This document shows, one piece after another, positions 54,032-63,260 of a DNA stretch of 64,000 nt. The notes under the pieces were generated by a model. It was given only the letters and a program-made list of their open reading frames with translations. It did not search any database and was not told where the DNA came from. The translations under genes and the position numbers were made by a program. Position 1 is the stretch's first letter; the number at the start of each line of letters is the position of its first letter. Source of the stretch: Desulfobacula sp. (GTDB lineage: Bacteria > Desulfobacterota > Desulfobacteria > Desulfobacterales > Desulfobacteraceae); the NCBI RefSeq assembly GCF_030145145.1, contig NZ_JAQYWD010000005.1, positions 1 through 64,000 of the forward strand. The letters run 5' to 3'.

Positions 54032-55717
54032 ATGATTCCCCGCATTATTTTTATGGTTCTTTTTTTTTATTTTTCCAGTTCTGTCCTTGCCGATGATACC
54101 AAAATGGATGCCCCTGCTTTAAGCCTGGAACAAGAAGCTGCTGAACCAAAAAAAGAGATGAACAAAAATGAAACGTCTCTGAAAATGCTTCATTCTATTG
54201 CCGAACTGAAAAAAACGCTGAATAAAAGAATCAGCGAGAAACATCAGACGTTGAAGAAAAGTAGTTCCAGTGCGGAAAAGGAAGCGTTAAATATTGAATT
54301 GAAAAAACTGGACAAGCAGCTCAATGATTATCGTATGGATTTTGAGCGCATTGCCACGGGCATCGATGTGGGGCTGTTTGCTGAAAAAAAAGCTGAAAAA
54401 TTTGATTGGAAAAATGAACTGGTTCGTTTGATTGAGCCCGGCATCAAAGAAATAAAGCGGATGACGGTCAGGGCAAGATACAAAACAAAATTAAAAGATG
54501 AGCAGTCTTATTACCAGGATCTGGTGCCGGTTGCCAAACAGGCAGTGGACAATATTACCCTGCTCATGTCACAGTCAACAGACAGGGAATTGAAAACAAA
54601 ATTAAAAGCACTTTTGCCGGAATGGCAAAATGTTGAAAAACAGATTCAAAGCAAATTGGAAATCGTGAGCATGCAGCTGGTGGAAATGGAAAACGAAGAA
54701 AAATCCATCATTGAAACTTCCCAGACCTCCATAAAGAATTTTTTTCGTACCCGGGGATTGTTTCTCTTTATTGCCATGATGTCGTGTCTGGGCGTTTTCC
54801 TTTTTTTACGGGTTTTCTCCAGGGCCCTTGTTCGGTTTATCCCTGGCTACACGTCAAAATACAGGCCGTTTCATGTCAGGGTGATCAACCTCCTTTTCAG
54901 AATTCTTGCGGTATTGTTAACCCTGTTTGTCCTTGTTTTTGTGTTTTATGTGGTGGAAGACTGGGTATTGCTCAGCTTGACCATTATTTTTATTATGGGG
55001 ATGGGGTGGGCTGCCAAGCATACCCTTCCCCAATACTGGCACCAGAGCCGGCTGATGCTGAATATTGGCGCTGTCAGGGAAGGGGAACGCATACTTCTTC
55101 ATGGCGTACCCTGGCTTGTGAAGAATATCAATTTTTTCAGCGAACTTGAAAATCCTTATCTGGGTGTCAAGTTACGGCTGCCCATTGAGGAATTGCTGAA
55201 TAAGACATCCCGGCCGTTCCACAAACAAGAACCCTGGTTCCCCTGTAAGCGAAACGATTGGGTCATCCTTGCCGACGGTACCCGGGGGGTTGTCACAAAC
55301 CTCTCCCACGAGATGGTGGAGCTGGTTCAGCGTGGTGGTTCTCATAAAACCTATCAGACAAGTGATTTTCTGGCCTTGTCCCCCTTGAATATTTCCGTCA
55401 GTTTTCGTCTGAAAATTCCTTTTGGCATCAGCTATGATCTTCAGAAAGACTCCACCGGCAGCATCCTTGAGATATTGCACACCTACATTGACGACCAGAT
55501 TGAAAAAGAGGGCTATAAAAAGAGCCTGTCAAATCTCAGGGTGGAGTTTAGTCAGGCAGGCGGATCATCCCTTGATATGGTGGTGATTGCCGATTTTAAA
55601 GGGGATATGGCACCCCTGCACCAGCGGTTGTCCCGGGCCATTCAACGGTGGTGCGTGGATGCCTGTACCCTCAACAACTGGGAAATTCCCTTTCCCCAGC
55701 TGACCATTCACAAATAA
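54032..55717 (+). CDS. MscS-family mechanosensitive channel-like protein with periplasmic coiled coil
   Basis: 561 residues from the ATG at 54032, with AGGAG 10 nt upstream (another ATG at 54023 touches that site). Signal peptide cut near VLADD, then about 200 residues of charged coiled coil in the periplasm, two or three membrane segments at about 235-330 (GLFLFIAMMSCLGVFLF and following), and an MscS-like beta-domain (RNDWVILADGTRGVVTNLSHEMVELV, then KTYQTSDFLALSPLNISVSF) plus an alpha/beta C-terminus. The pore helix is not typical, so channel activity is uncertain. It is followed 14 nt later by the SNF2 helicase gene. Confidence 0.75.
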   Translation: MIPRIIFMVLFFYFSSSVLADDTKMDAPALSLEQEAAEPKKEMNKNETSLKMLHSIAELKKTLNKRISEKHQTLKKSSSSAEKEALNIELKKLDKQLNDYRMDFERIATGIDVGLFAEKKAEKFDWKNELVRLIEPGIKEIKRMTVRARYKTKLKDEQSYYQDLVPVAKQAVDNITLLMSQSTDRELKTKLKALLPEWQNVEKQIQSKLEIVSMQLVEMENEEKSIIETSQTSIKNFFRTRGLFLFIAMMSCLGVFLFLRVFSRALVRFIPGYTSKYRPFHVRVINLLFRILAVLLTLFVLVFVFYVVEDWVLLSLTIIFIMGMGWAAKHTLPQYWHQSRLMLNIGAVREGERILLHGVPWLVKNINFFSELENPYLGVKLRLPIEELLNKTSRPFHKQEPWFPCKRNDWVILADGTRGVVTNLSHEMVELVQRGGSHKTYQTSDFLALSPLNISVSFRLKIPFGISYDLQKDSTGSILEILHTYIDDQIEKEGYKKSLSNLRVEFSQAGGSSLDMVVIADFKGDMAPLHQRLSRAIQRWCVDACTLNNWEIPFPQLTIHK

Positions 55718-55731
55718 AAGCAGGACAGGGT

Positions 55732-58089
55732 TTGGCAAAATCTACAGTTGATAAAAAAAAGCAAAAGCGCAAAGCAAAGCAGAAACAGGTTAAAACCCTC
55801 AACGTCCAAAAGACCACCAGGGAAAAGGGGTGGCTTTTTCTCGAAGATGCCCGTTATTTTTGTGATACCGGTGATATGGACAGGGCTGTCAAATTCATTA
55901 AGCGAGCAAGCAGTGCCCTGCCCAGGGAAGAGCAGGTGTTTCATCTCATGGGATATATCGGGTCCTGCACAGGGAACACCGCCCTGGAACTTGACGCCTT
56001 CTCCGGCTTGGACCGGATTGGAAAAATAACCGATGAGATGCAAATTGATCGGCTTTTCAAGCTTTTTCCCCTGGAAAGATACAAGGAATGCTGTGAACAG
56101 GCAGAACAGGTGCTTGAAACGTTTCCCCAGCTCAGGATAAGAAACAAAAAGAAAATCAAGGCAAAAATACAGGCGCTAAGAGAATCCTGCCGGGTGTTGA
56201 TTGCCCATGAAGAAATGATCAAAAACAAAAAAACAAAGGCCGTTGTTTCCAAGCCACCGCATCAGCGAACACAGAAATTAGAAAAAACCCGTCCTTTAAA
56301 AAAAAGGGACAGGAAAGATAAACCCGAAATTCCTGCTGAATCTCACCAATCTGTTGTTCCCGATGTTCCCATCACCTGGAAAATAGAGGATCATTGTTTC
56401 TTTCAGGCATTGTCAGACCCTTTACCGGCAGGCCCTGAAACGTATGAAATGGCCCTGCAAAGCCATGGCATCCGATTTGTCGAGTCGTTTGAAACCCTCA
56501 TCTGTCTTTCTTCTCTAACTGCGGTAAAATCCTATTGGTACCAGGAGGAGACGGCTAAAAAAGTATTGAAGCAGTTCCGGGGAAGGGCCCTGCTATCGGA
56601 CGAAGTGGGTCTTGGTAAAACCATTGAAGCATTGATGATACTTGCGGAATATATTAAGCGGGGCATGGTGAAGACCTGTCTTATTCTTACGCCCAATCCA
56701 CTTGTGAGCCAATGGCAGCAGGAGATGAAATCAAAGTTCCATATGGATGTTTCCTCAACAGATGATCCGGAATTTAAATCAGGTTCCCAAAATTTCTGGA
56801 AAGCCCCCTTTATCATTGCCTCCATTAATCAGGCCAAATCAAAAAAGAATGTGGATCTGATTACTGCCCGGGAGTATGATCTGATCATTGTGGACGAGGC
56901 CCATCATTTAAAGAATCGGTCAACCCTGAACTGGAAACTGGTTAATTCCCTGAAAAAAAGGTTTATTCTCCTGTTAACGGCCACGCCGGTGGAAAACAAC
57001 CTCATGGAGCTTTATAATCTCATTACCCTGCTTAAACCCGGTCAGCTTGAAACGGCAACCGCGTTCAGGGAAAAATTCATGAAGCGGGGAGACCCTACAG
57101 ATCCCAGGAACCGGGTACTTCTCAAGGAATTGCTCGGCCAGGTCATGATCCGTAACACCCGGGCAGTGGCGGGGATTAACATCCCGCCAAGATTTGCCCA
57201 GACCATCCGTATTGCGCCCACAAAAACGGAAAAAGAATTTTATGCAAGACTGGAAGATCTGATCATGTCTTTGAACGAAAAAAAGGCGGGGAGGGCAAAA
57301 TTGATTGTTAAAAACCTGCTGGCCCAGGCAGGGTCGTCACCAAAGGCTGTGGAACTTACCCTGGTCCGGATGCTGGAAAAAGAAGATTATCTGCTGGCGC
57401 ATGAACAAGAGCTTCGGGCTGTGAAGAATCTGTGCCGAACCCTTTTGGACACCCCCAAGAACAAAGCCCTGTTGAAGATTATCACGGTAGACCGTGAAAA
57501 AATAATTGTGTTTGCGAAATATAAGGGAACCATTGAACATCTTGTGGATTTTCTGGACTGGAACGGGATATCCTTTTCTGTTTTCCACGGATCATTGAAC
57601 AACCAGCAGAAAGATGATGCCATTCAGGCGTTTAAAGACAAGGCCCAGGTTCTTGTGACAACGGAAATCGGAGGGGAGGGACGAAACCTCCAGTTTTGTT
57701 CGAGGATGGTCAACTACGACCTGCCCTGGAACCCCATGAAGATAGAACAGCGGATTGGCCGAATTCACAGGATAGGTCAGGAAAAAGAAGTGCAGATTTT
57801 CAATTTTTGTGCCACAGGTTCCATAGAGGATTATATCCTTGATATCCTTGACCGTAAGATCAATATGTTTGAGATGGTGATTGGGGAAATAGACATGATC
57901 ATCGGCCGAATCAGGGGTGAAGCGGAATTCAGCGACCGGGTCCTGGATATCTGGATGAATTCAACGACAGAACAGGATCGCAAAAAATCTTTTGCCAACC
58001 TTGGGGCAAGTTTGAAGCGGGCCAAAACAGGGTATGACAAAACCCGGGAACTGGATGAGAAACTTTTTGGAGACGGTTATGAACTCTGA
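55732..58089 (+). CDS. SNF2-family helicase/ATPase with N-terminal helical repeats
   Basis: 785 residues from the TTG at 55732, after GGACAGGG and just past the previous stop; a longer frame would overlap the MscS-like gene. A Lys-rich start and TPR-like helices (about 25-170), then a complete SNF2 core: motif I SDEVGLGKTIEAL (about 290), II VDEAHHLKNR, III LTATPVENNLMEL, V TTEIGGEGRNLQF, VI RIGRIHRIGQ. SNF2 proteins translocate on duplex DNA and remodel protein-DNA complexes; bacterial ones include RapA and the DrmD defence subunit. The downstream partner gene overlaps by 11 nt. Confidence 0.85.
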   Translation: MAKSTVDKKKQKRKAKQKQVKTLNVQKTTREKGWLFLEDARYFCDTGDMDRAVKFIKRASSALPREEQVFHLMGYIGSCTGNTALELDAFSGLDRIGKITDEMQIDRLFKLFPLERYKECCEQAEQVLETFPQLRIRNKKKIKAKIQALRESCRVLIAHEEMIKNKKTKAVVSKPPHQRTQKLEKTRPLKKRDRKDKPEIPAESHQSVVPDVPITWKIEDHCFFQALSDPLPAGPETYEMALQSHGIRFVESFETLICLSSLTAVKSYWYQEETAKKVLKQFRGRALLSDEVGLGKTIEALMILAEYIKRGMVKTCLILTPNPLVSQWQQEMKSKFHMDVSSTDDPEFKSGSQNFWKAPFIIASINQAKSKKNVDLITAREYDLIIVDEAHHLKNRSTLNWKLVNSLKKRFILLLTATPVENNLMELYNLITLLKPGQLETATAFREKFMKRGDPTDPRNRVLLKELLGQVMIRNTRAVAGINIPPRFAQTIRIAPTKTEKEFYARLEDLIMSLNEKKAGRAKLIVKNLLAQAGSSPKAVELTLVRMLEKEDYLLAHEQELRAVKNLCRTLLDTPKNKALLKIITVDREKIIVFAKYKGTIEHLVDFLDWNGISFSVFHGSLNNQQKDDAIQAFKDKAQVLVTTEIGGEGRNLQFCSRMVNYDLPWNPMKIEQRIGRIHRIGQEKEVQIFNFCATGSIEDYILDILDRKINMFEMVIGEIDMIIGRIRGEAEFSDRVLDIWMNSTTEQDRKKSFANLGASLKRAKTGYDKTRELDEKLFGDGYEL

Positions 58090-59167
58090 ACCGTTAGTTA
58101 CCGGAAAAAATATAGATCTTACACAATTTGTATGTCGTTTTCTAAGGGACAGGGGGGCTGTCCTGGAAACTGCGGGGGAGATGATCAATATCCTTTTGCC
58201 AAAAGACCTTTCCCAGGCCCTGGATGTGGAAGAATTAATTTCAGTGGCAAAGGATACGGACGCAGTAAGCACTTTTGGAGGGCACAAACTGTATTCCATA
58301 GCGCTTCAAAGCATTCTCCTTGAAAGGATTACATCCCTGGCGGCGTCAACCTTCCCTGTTCTTCAGACGGAGTTGAAATTTCATTACATCAAATCCCAGG
58401 GATTTGATACTCTGATTAAAGAACAATTTGGATTTCATGGCATTAAAATAAAGATCAAGGGCACAGCTGAAACCATGACCCGGTATGTTCTTTTGACCTG
58501 TCGATTCCTTGCCCAGAGTGACGAACAGAAACAAGGACTGCTGGATTTTTCCTTTAATCTTGACACCGGGGCCAGTGTTCCGGAAATGTCCCGGATGATG
58601 CCCTATGCAGAAAAGCAGTACCAGACAAAAAATGCCCAGGCCTTTACAAAAAAAGACATCAGACATATCCATGAATGGGTCAGTTTCCATGGCCCTGGTG
58701 CCGTGGAACCCGATCTTCTGGACTTTGTCCGGAGCATGAATCGTCGATTAAAAAGAGACGCTTTAAGCCTTGAAGCATATTACCGGGCCCTGGAAGAAGA
58801 GATGAGAGAAAGTCTTTCAAGAACCGGGATTTCGGATAAACTGATCCGGGAACGGCAGGAAAAGATTGATCTGATTCCGGAAGAGCTTGCCGTGAAAAAA
58901 AAAGATTTATTGAAAAAATACAGCATTAGAATCGGCTTTTTTCCTGTTGCCGCCATGCGTGTAACAACCCCCTGCATCACTGTCTTTGTCACGCTGATGT
59001 CGGGTCGTCAAAAAACAGATATCAGCCTGCACTATAATCCTGTGACAAAGAAGATGGACCCCATGGTCTGCCCATCCTGTGGTAAAAGTATGTACTCGCT
59101 GGGCCTGTGCAGGCACCTGCACCCGAACTGTAACACCTGCCTTGAGGTGGGGTGTAACTGTTGCTGA
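58079..59167 (+). CDS. Unknown Cys-rich partner of the SNF2 helicase
   Basis: 362 residues from the ATG at 58079, preceded by GGAGACGG and overlapping the helicase stop by 11 nt. No known domain is evident to me. A helical middle region (RDALSLEAYYRALEEEMRESL) is followed by a beta-rich segment and a C-terminal zinc-finger-like tail with about nine Cys (CPSCGKSMYSLGLCRHLHP, then CNTCLEVGCNCC). Tight coupling suggests it binds the helicase or recruits it to DNA or RNA. It could be a substrate-recognition subunit; this is inference. Confidence 0.7.
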   Translation: MNSEPLVTGKNIDLTQFVCRFLRDRGAVLETAGEMINILLPKDLSQALDVEELISVAKDTDAVSTFGGHKLYSIALQSILLERITSLAASTFPVLQTELKFHYIKSQGFDTLIKEQFGFHGIKIKIKGTAETMTRYVLLTCRFLAQSDEQKQGLLDFSFNLDTGASVPEMSRMMPYAEKQYQTKNAQAFTKKDIRHIHEWVSFHGPGAVEPDLLDFVRSMNRRLKRDALSLEAYYRALEEEMRESLSRTGISDKLIRERQEKIDLIPEELAVKKKDLLKKYSIRIGFFPVAAMRVTTPCITVFVTLMSGRQKTDISLHYNPVTKKMDPMVCPSCGKSMYSLGLCRHLHPNCNTCLEVGCNCC

Positions 59168-59205
59168 CGTCGTGGGTATGATTCATGCCTTCCGCCAGGG
59201 GGATT

Positions 59206-59808
59206 TTATCTGTTGGAGATCAGGCGTTCATAATCCGCCATGGTGTCCACATCAACCAGGATGGCATCATCTTGAAACAGCACCTTTCGTATGGATGTTT
59301 TGAACGCTTCAAAAAGGACCCTGGCGCCGGTATCAGCGGATAAGGATGCCAGGTGAGAAAACAAAGGTCTGGCAATAATGACCGGATTGCCCCGAATGCC
59401 ATTGCAGTAGGGGATGACAATCGGGGCCACAGATGTTTCAAAGGCATCCACCAGCCGGTTGATGATGGTGGCGGTGACAAGAGGCTGATCCCCCAGAAGG
59501 AACATGGCGGCATCACAAACAGGGGAGACGATTTCAAGTCCTTTGATAAGGGAGGTGCTCTGTCCTTTTGCGTAGGCTGTGTTCCGGATGACCCTTGTGC
59601 CGGACAGATCAAGGGTTTGGCATATCTTATCTGCATCATGTCCCAAAACAACAATGATGTCATGTAACCGGGACGCTTTTGCATGTTGAATCACCTGGCC
59701 CAGAAGGGTTGTCTTTCCAAACGGCAGCAGCTGTTTGGTTCTTCCCATTCGGGATCCTGATCCGGCAGCAAGGATGATGCCGGCAATTTTTTTTGGGGCC
59801 GCAGTCAT
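59206..59808 (-). CDS. mocA: MocA/MobA-like nucleotidyltransferase for molybdenum cofactor
   Basis: 200 residues. Nucleotidyltransferase signature GIILAAGSGSRMGRTKQLLPFG at the start, VVLGHDADKI, FLLGDQPLVTATIINRLV, and GNPVIIARPLFSHL. MocA transfers CMP to molybdopterin cofactor for molybdenum hydroxylases. Its ATG overlaps the XdhC stop by 4 nt, consistent with co-translation in a maturation operon. A MobA (GMP) assignment is less likely because of XdhC and YqeC. Confidence 0.85.
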   Translation of the reverse strand: MTAAPKKIAGIILAAGSGSRMGRTKQLLPFGKTTLLGQVIQHAKASRLHDIIVVLGHDADKICQTLDLSGTRVIRNTAYAKGQSTSLIKGLEIVSPVCDAAMFLLGDQPLVTATIINRLVDAFETSVAPIVIPYCNGIRGNPVIIARPLFSHLASLSADTGARVLFEAFKTSIRKVLFQDDAILVDVDTMADYERLISNR

Positions 59809-60869
59809 GAAATCAGGTTTTTGGTCTTTTTGACCGGTGCCCGTTTTTTAATGAGTTCTCCCACAATACTGACGGCTATCTCTTCAGGGGTTTCAGCATT
59901 GATTTCAAGGCCGACGGGCGAATATACCTTTTCAAGGTCGTCTTTGGAAAAGCCTTCATCCATAAGGGCCCGGTAGATGAGGTTTCTTTTTCTTGTACTG
60001 CCGATCATGCCGATATAGGCAGCCGGGGTAGAAAGCGCCTGCTGCAGGACAATCTTATCATGAATATGGCCCCGGGTGATGATCAGGATATATGAATTCG
60101 GGAAAATTTTCAATTGTTCAAAGGCGTGTTCAAGATCCGTGACAAGGATTTCATCCGCATCCGGGAACCTTTCCCGGTTGGCAAACTCGGACCTGTCGTC
60201 AATGATGGTGATACTGAACCCCACCATTTTTGCCAGTTGTGCCACAAACAATGAGACATGACCTGCTCCGAACAGGAAGACCCGGGGCTGGAGGCTGATT
60301 TTTTCCACAAACAGAGCCGCGCTTTTGTCACCAAAATCGATCAGATCATAGGGACTGTTCTTGTTAAGATCCACTTCCTTTGGATTAAAACCGGGAATGG
60401 TGCCAAGGGCGCGCCCATTCTCTTTTAAAAACACCCTTGCTTCAGTATCCATGGCAGGTATACCGTCTTCAATCCGGGTCACCAGTATTCCCGGGCGTTT
60501 GTCCAAAATGTGTTGTTTTATGGTCTTATACATGGATACCATGGCGGTATTTTCCGGAAAAAGAGGTTCCAGAAAAAGGTCCACATCTCCACCGCAGATC
60601 ATGCCGGCACCGGCCAGGTCCTCACTGGTCAGACGGAACCGATAAATGAAGGATTCTTGTTGTTTTAAAAGTGCCATGGCCTGCTGTTGAACCTTGTATT
60701 CCAGAAGACCGCCCCCCACCGTTCCGATGAGGTTACCCTCTTGTGTGATGATGCACATGGATCCCACATCCCTGGGAGTTGATCCTGACCGTCGAATGGT
60801 TCTTGCAAGGACAATTTTTTTTCCTGATAAAAGCAGATCATACGCCTCAATATATAGGTTTTTCCCCAT
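59805..60869 (-). CDS. xdhC: XdhC/CoxI-family molybdenum hydroxylase maturation factor
   Basis: 354 residues. N-terminal XdhC_CoxI part (RTIRRSGSTPRDVGSMCII...GTVGGGLLEYKVQQQA) and C-terminal Rossmann part (FLFGAGHVSLFVAQLAKMVGF, then IDDRSEFANRERFP, TRGHIHDKIVLQQAL, GMIGSTRKRNLIY). XdhC proteins bind sulfurated cofactor and load it into xanthine-dehydrogenase-type enzymes. It shares one base with the YqeC stop (TAATG-type overlap). No hydroxylase gene is in the window. Confidence 0.9.
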   Translation of the reverse strand: MGKNLYIEAYDLLLSGKKIVLARTIRRSGSTPRDVGSMCIITQEGNLIGTVGGGLLEYKVQQQAMALLKQQESFIYRFRLTSEDLAGAGMICGGDVDLFLEPLFPENTAMVSMYKTIKQHILDKRPGILVTRIEDGIPAMDTEARVFLKENGRALGTIPGFNPKEVDLNKNSPYDLIDFGDKSAALFVEKISLQPRVFLFGAGHVSLFVAQLAKMVGFSITIIDDRSEFANRERFPDADEILVTDLEHAFEQLKIFPNSYILIITRGHIHDKIVLQQALSTPAAYIGMIGSTRKRNLIYRALMDEGFSKDDLEKVYSPVGLEINAETPEEIAVSIVGELIKKRAPVKKTKNLIS

Positions 60870-61735
60870 TAATCCGTGTTCCTTTTTTGTTTGTTTTGAT
60901 GAAGGGTTAAACAGTTTTTTACCGGTATTTTATCCTTTAGGGCACCTGTAATGACTTTATTAAGATTTGATTTTTGCTGCAAAAGTGTTCCGATTTTCAG
61001 ACCGGACCGTATTCTTTCCCGGGTGTCTGCTTTGTTTAAAAAGACAAGGGTCTTCAACGGATGACCCAAAGCGCCGGCTTTTTTTATCTCAATGGCAATG
61101 GCAGTTGCGATGGCATGTTCATCAATGATGTCTCCCAGGCCAACCCCGGTGTTTTGTGAGAACAGGTCTGCCCTGTGAACATGGGTGTCATCAAGGGGAA
61201 GACCGACGGCATCAAGCCCGGTGACAAGAACCAGATGGCTTGTGACCTCGGGAACCACGGGCTCATGTGAATTCGTCGCTTTAAGGGGTTTTCGTTTGGC
61301 ACCGTCCGCCTCCACAATGATCCAGTCAAAAAGGGCGGTCCGCCATAATTGATCAATTGTATCCCGATTAAATCCGTTCAATTTTTTCAAGACCGGGTCA
61401 TAGCCATGCCCTGCTGAAAAATGGGGATAACGGGTAAGACAGGCGGTTGATTTTGTCACCAGTTCTTCAATAGAGCCGGCAAGAATCGTCTCGGGTGACT
61501 GGTCCGGGGCCGGCATGAGGATTTTGGTGGTGGTGGTGGTCAAAACGGTGTTGCCTGAATTCGCGAGTTCCTTTGCCAGCCGGAACATTAAACTGGTCTT
61601 TCCGCCGGCACCAATAATGCTGATAACACCCTTACCGGTTAACCCTAAATTGTCAATTAATGAAGGTTTCATTTGAATGAAATAGCCGTACTCCTTAAAT
61701 GAATTATTCAGTGTATCTGAAGGTATTATAGTCAT
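60869..61735 (-). CDS. yqeC: Selenium-dependent molybdenum hydroxylase accessory protein YqeC
   Basis: 288 residues; ATG 61735 with AGG 5 nt upstream (an internal ATG at 61672 is an alternative). P-loop-like SIIGAGGKTSLMFRLAKEL at about 36, TTTTKI, VEADGAKRKPLKATNSHEPVVP, and NKADTRERI. YqeC is found with XdhC, MocA and YqeB in genomes with selenium-dependent molybdenum hydroxylases. YqeB and selD are not in the window. It is the first gene of the YqeC-XdhC-MocA operon. Confidence 0.87.
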   Translation of the reverse strand: MTIIPSDTLNNSFKEYGYFIQMKPSLIDNLGLTGKGVISIIGAGGKTSLMFRLAKELANSGNTVLTTTTTKILMPAPDQSPETILAGSIEELVTKSTACLTRYPHFSAGHGYDPVLKKLNGFNRDTIDQLWRTALFDWIIVEADGAKRKPLKATNSHEPVVPEVTSHLVLVTGLDAVGLPLDDTHVHRADLFSQNTGVGLGDIIDEHAIATAIAIEIKKAGALGHPLKTLVFLNKADTRERIRSGLKIGTLLQQKSNLNKVITGALKDKIPVKNCLTLHQNKQKRNTD

Positions 61736-61851
61736 GTTAACCTGTGTTGGATTATTTCACAATTTTTTAATAATTCAAGCATTAAAATCTTTAAAGGACG
61801 ATCACCAATGGCGTATCGTGCGGCATTTTTTGTTTAAAAAGGTTAATTTTC

Positions 61852-61880
61852 TTGACTTGTTTCACCCTTAACCGTATTTA
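61852..61880 (+). promoter_or_regulatory. Sigma-70-like promoter of the DUF2231 gene
   Basis: TTGACT, 17-bp spacer, TATTTA, about 50 nt upstream of the start codon and in the 193-bp divergent spacer from yqeC. Four of six bases match at -10. Confidence 0.45.
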
Positions 61881-61928
61881 TTGGGGAAAAAATCATCAAG
61901 ACATTAAAATCAAATCAAAGGTGATCAC

Positions 61929-62378
61929 ATGACAGAAATTATTTTTGAGTTTCTAAACAAAATTGGCTTCACGCATCCCTTGCATCCTGCGTTTACTCAT
62001 ATCCCCATGGGAATGGTCATTGGGGCGGTTACGTTCCGCCTGGTATCTTTTTTGCCCAAATTAAAAGGACTCGCCAGAACAGGATATCATTGTATTATTT
62101 TAGGGCTTTTGGGCATGTTCCCTACGGCCTATGCCGGTTACCTGGACTGGCAGCATACGTATGAGGGTGTCTGGGGTGGATTGATTATCATAAAAATAGC
62201 TCTGGCGGTTGCTCTGACGGTTATTCTGGCAGCAATAGCCATCATGGATGATCCTGAAAATCGAAGATTTGATAAAAAGACATTTTTTTATGTTTTGACC
62301 TTCCTTTTGGTGATCGGATTGGGATTTTCAGGTGGTGAACTTACCCAAAAGCTTTTGCATGCTGCTGTGAACGGATAA
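61929..62378 (+). CDS. DUF2231-like membrane protein
   Basis: 149 residues with four membrane segments. The first contains HPLHPAFTHIPMGMVIGAVTF, the signature of DUF2231 proteins (conserved His residues that may bind haem or metal); others run near GYHCIILGLLGMFPTAYAG, GLIIIKIALAVALTVIL and FFYVLTFLLVIGLGFSGGEL. The function of the family is not established; some members look like cytochrome b-type redox subunits. It is 33-36 nt before the TIM-barrel isomerase gene. Confidence 0.82.
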   Translation: MTEIIFEFLNKIGFTHPLHPAFTHIPMGMVIGAVTFRLVSFLPKLKGLARTGYHCIILGLLGMFPTAYAGYLDWQHTYEGVWGGLIIIKIALAVALTVILAAIAIMDDPENRRFDKKTFFYVLTFLLVIGLGFSGGELTQKLLHAAVNG

Positions 62379-62414
62379 AACAGCATCGTAAAATAAAAAA
62401 AGGATGTCTGATTG

Positions 62415-63257
62415 ATGGTGTTTTCTTACAGTACCAATGCGTTTGTTAAATACACCCTTTCCCAGGCGGTGGAACTGGTGGCCCAGACAGGGTTCAGGGG
62501 AGTGGAAATTATGTGTGACAGACCGCATCTGTATCCCCCTGATGCGGATTCTCAAGTGCTTGAAACGTTCAGACAACGGCTTGAAACGCTGAAGTTGACC
62601 ATTACGAATCTCAATTGTTTCACGCTTTTTGCCGTGGGCAATACCTGGCTTCCGTCCTGGATAGAGCCGGATGAATCAAGGCGGCAGGAAAGGATTGACC
62701 ATACATTGAACTGTCTGGAGATAGCTCACGTTTTAGGCAGCCCGTGTATTTCAGTCCCGCCGGGCGGGCCGCCGGTTGCAATGGATCGAAAGGCATCATT
62801 GACGCTATTCCGACAGGGACTTGAACACGTCCTCCCCAAAGCCGAGGCCCTGGGGGTCTCTATCTTGATTGAGCCGGAACCCGATCTTTTAATAGAAAAC
62901 AGCCGACAGATGAATTCGTTTATCCGGGAAATGGCATCCCCTCACCTGGGGGTTAATTTTGATGTAGGGCATTTCTTCTGTGTGGGCGAGGCTCCGGAAG
63001 AGGCCCTTGACTGCCTGTTTGAAAAAATTGGTCATATCCACATTGAAGATATTGCATCAACAAGAGTGCATCACCATCTCATACCGGGCCTCGGTGCCAT
63101 AGACTATGATGCGTTTTTTAAACGGCTTGGGCAACTTGAATATCAAAAAGATATTTGTCTTGAACTTTACACCTATACGGAAAGTCCTTGTGAAGCAGGC
63201 CTGAAAAGTATTGAAACCCTGAAACCTGTGATGGAAAAATATGGTTTTTCTGTTTAA
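62415..63257 (+). CDS. Xylose-isomerase-like TIM-barrel sugar phosphate isomerase/epimerase
   Basis: 280 residues; ATG 62415 (a TTG at 62412 is directly adjacent). AP-endonuclease-2/xylose-isomerase-like barrel: FRGVEIMCDRPH, ILIEPEPDLLI with the metal-binding Glu, GVNFDVGHFFCVGE with Asp/His, GHIHIEDIAS with His, and CLELYTYTESP with the final Glu. The set of metal ligands is complete, so it is probably an active isomerase/epimerase. It is 3 nt before the EboD-like gene and probably works with it on a cyclic polyol or sugar-derived metabolite. Confidence 0.85.
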   Translation: MVFSYSTNAFVKYTLSQAVELVAQTGFRGVEIMCDRPHLYPPDADSQVLETFRQRLETLKLTITNLNCFTLFAVGNTWLPSWIEPDESRRQERIDHTLNCLEIAHVLGSPCISVPPGGPPVAMDRKASLTLFRQGLEHVLPKAEALGVSILIEPEPDLLIENSRQMNSFIREMASPHLGVNFDVGHFFCVGEAPEEALDCLFEKIGHIHIEDIASTRVHHHLIPGLGAIDYDAFFKRLGQLEYQKDICLELYTYTESPCEAGLKSIETLKPVMEKYGFSV

Positions 63258-63260
63258 ACG

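Noticed and set aside
54032-59167. Calling the MscS-SNF2-Cys-rich operon a phage-defence system
   Set aside because: There is no nuclease, methyltransferase, other defence marker or mobile-element signature around it; only SNF2 itself hints at it.
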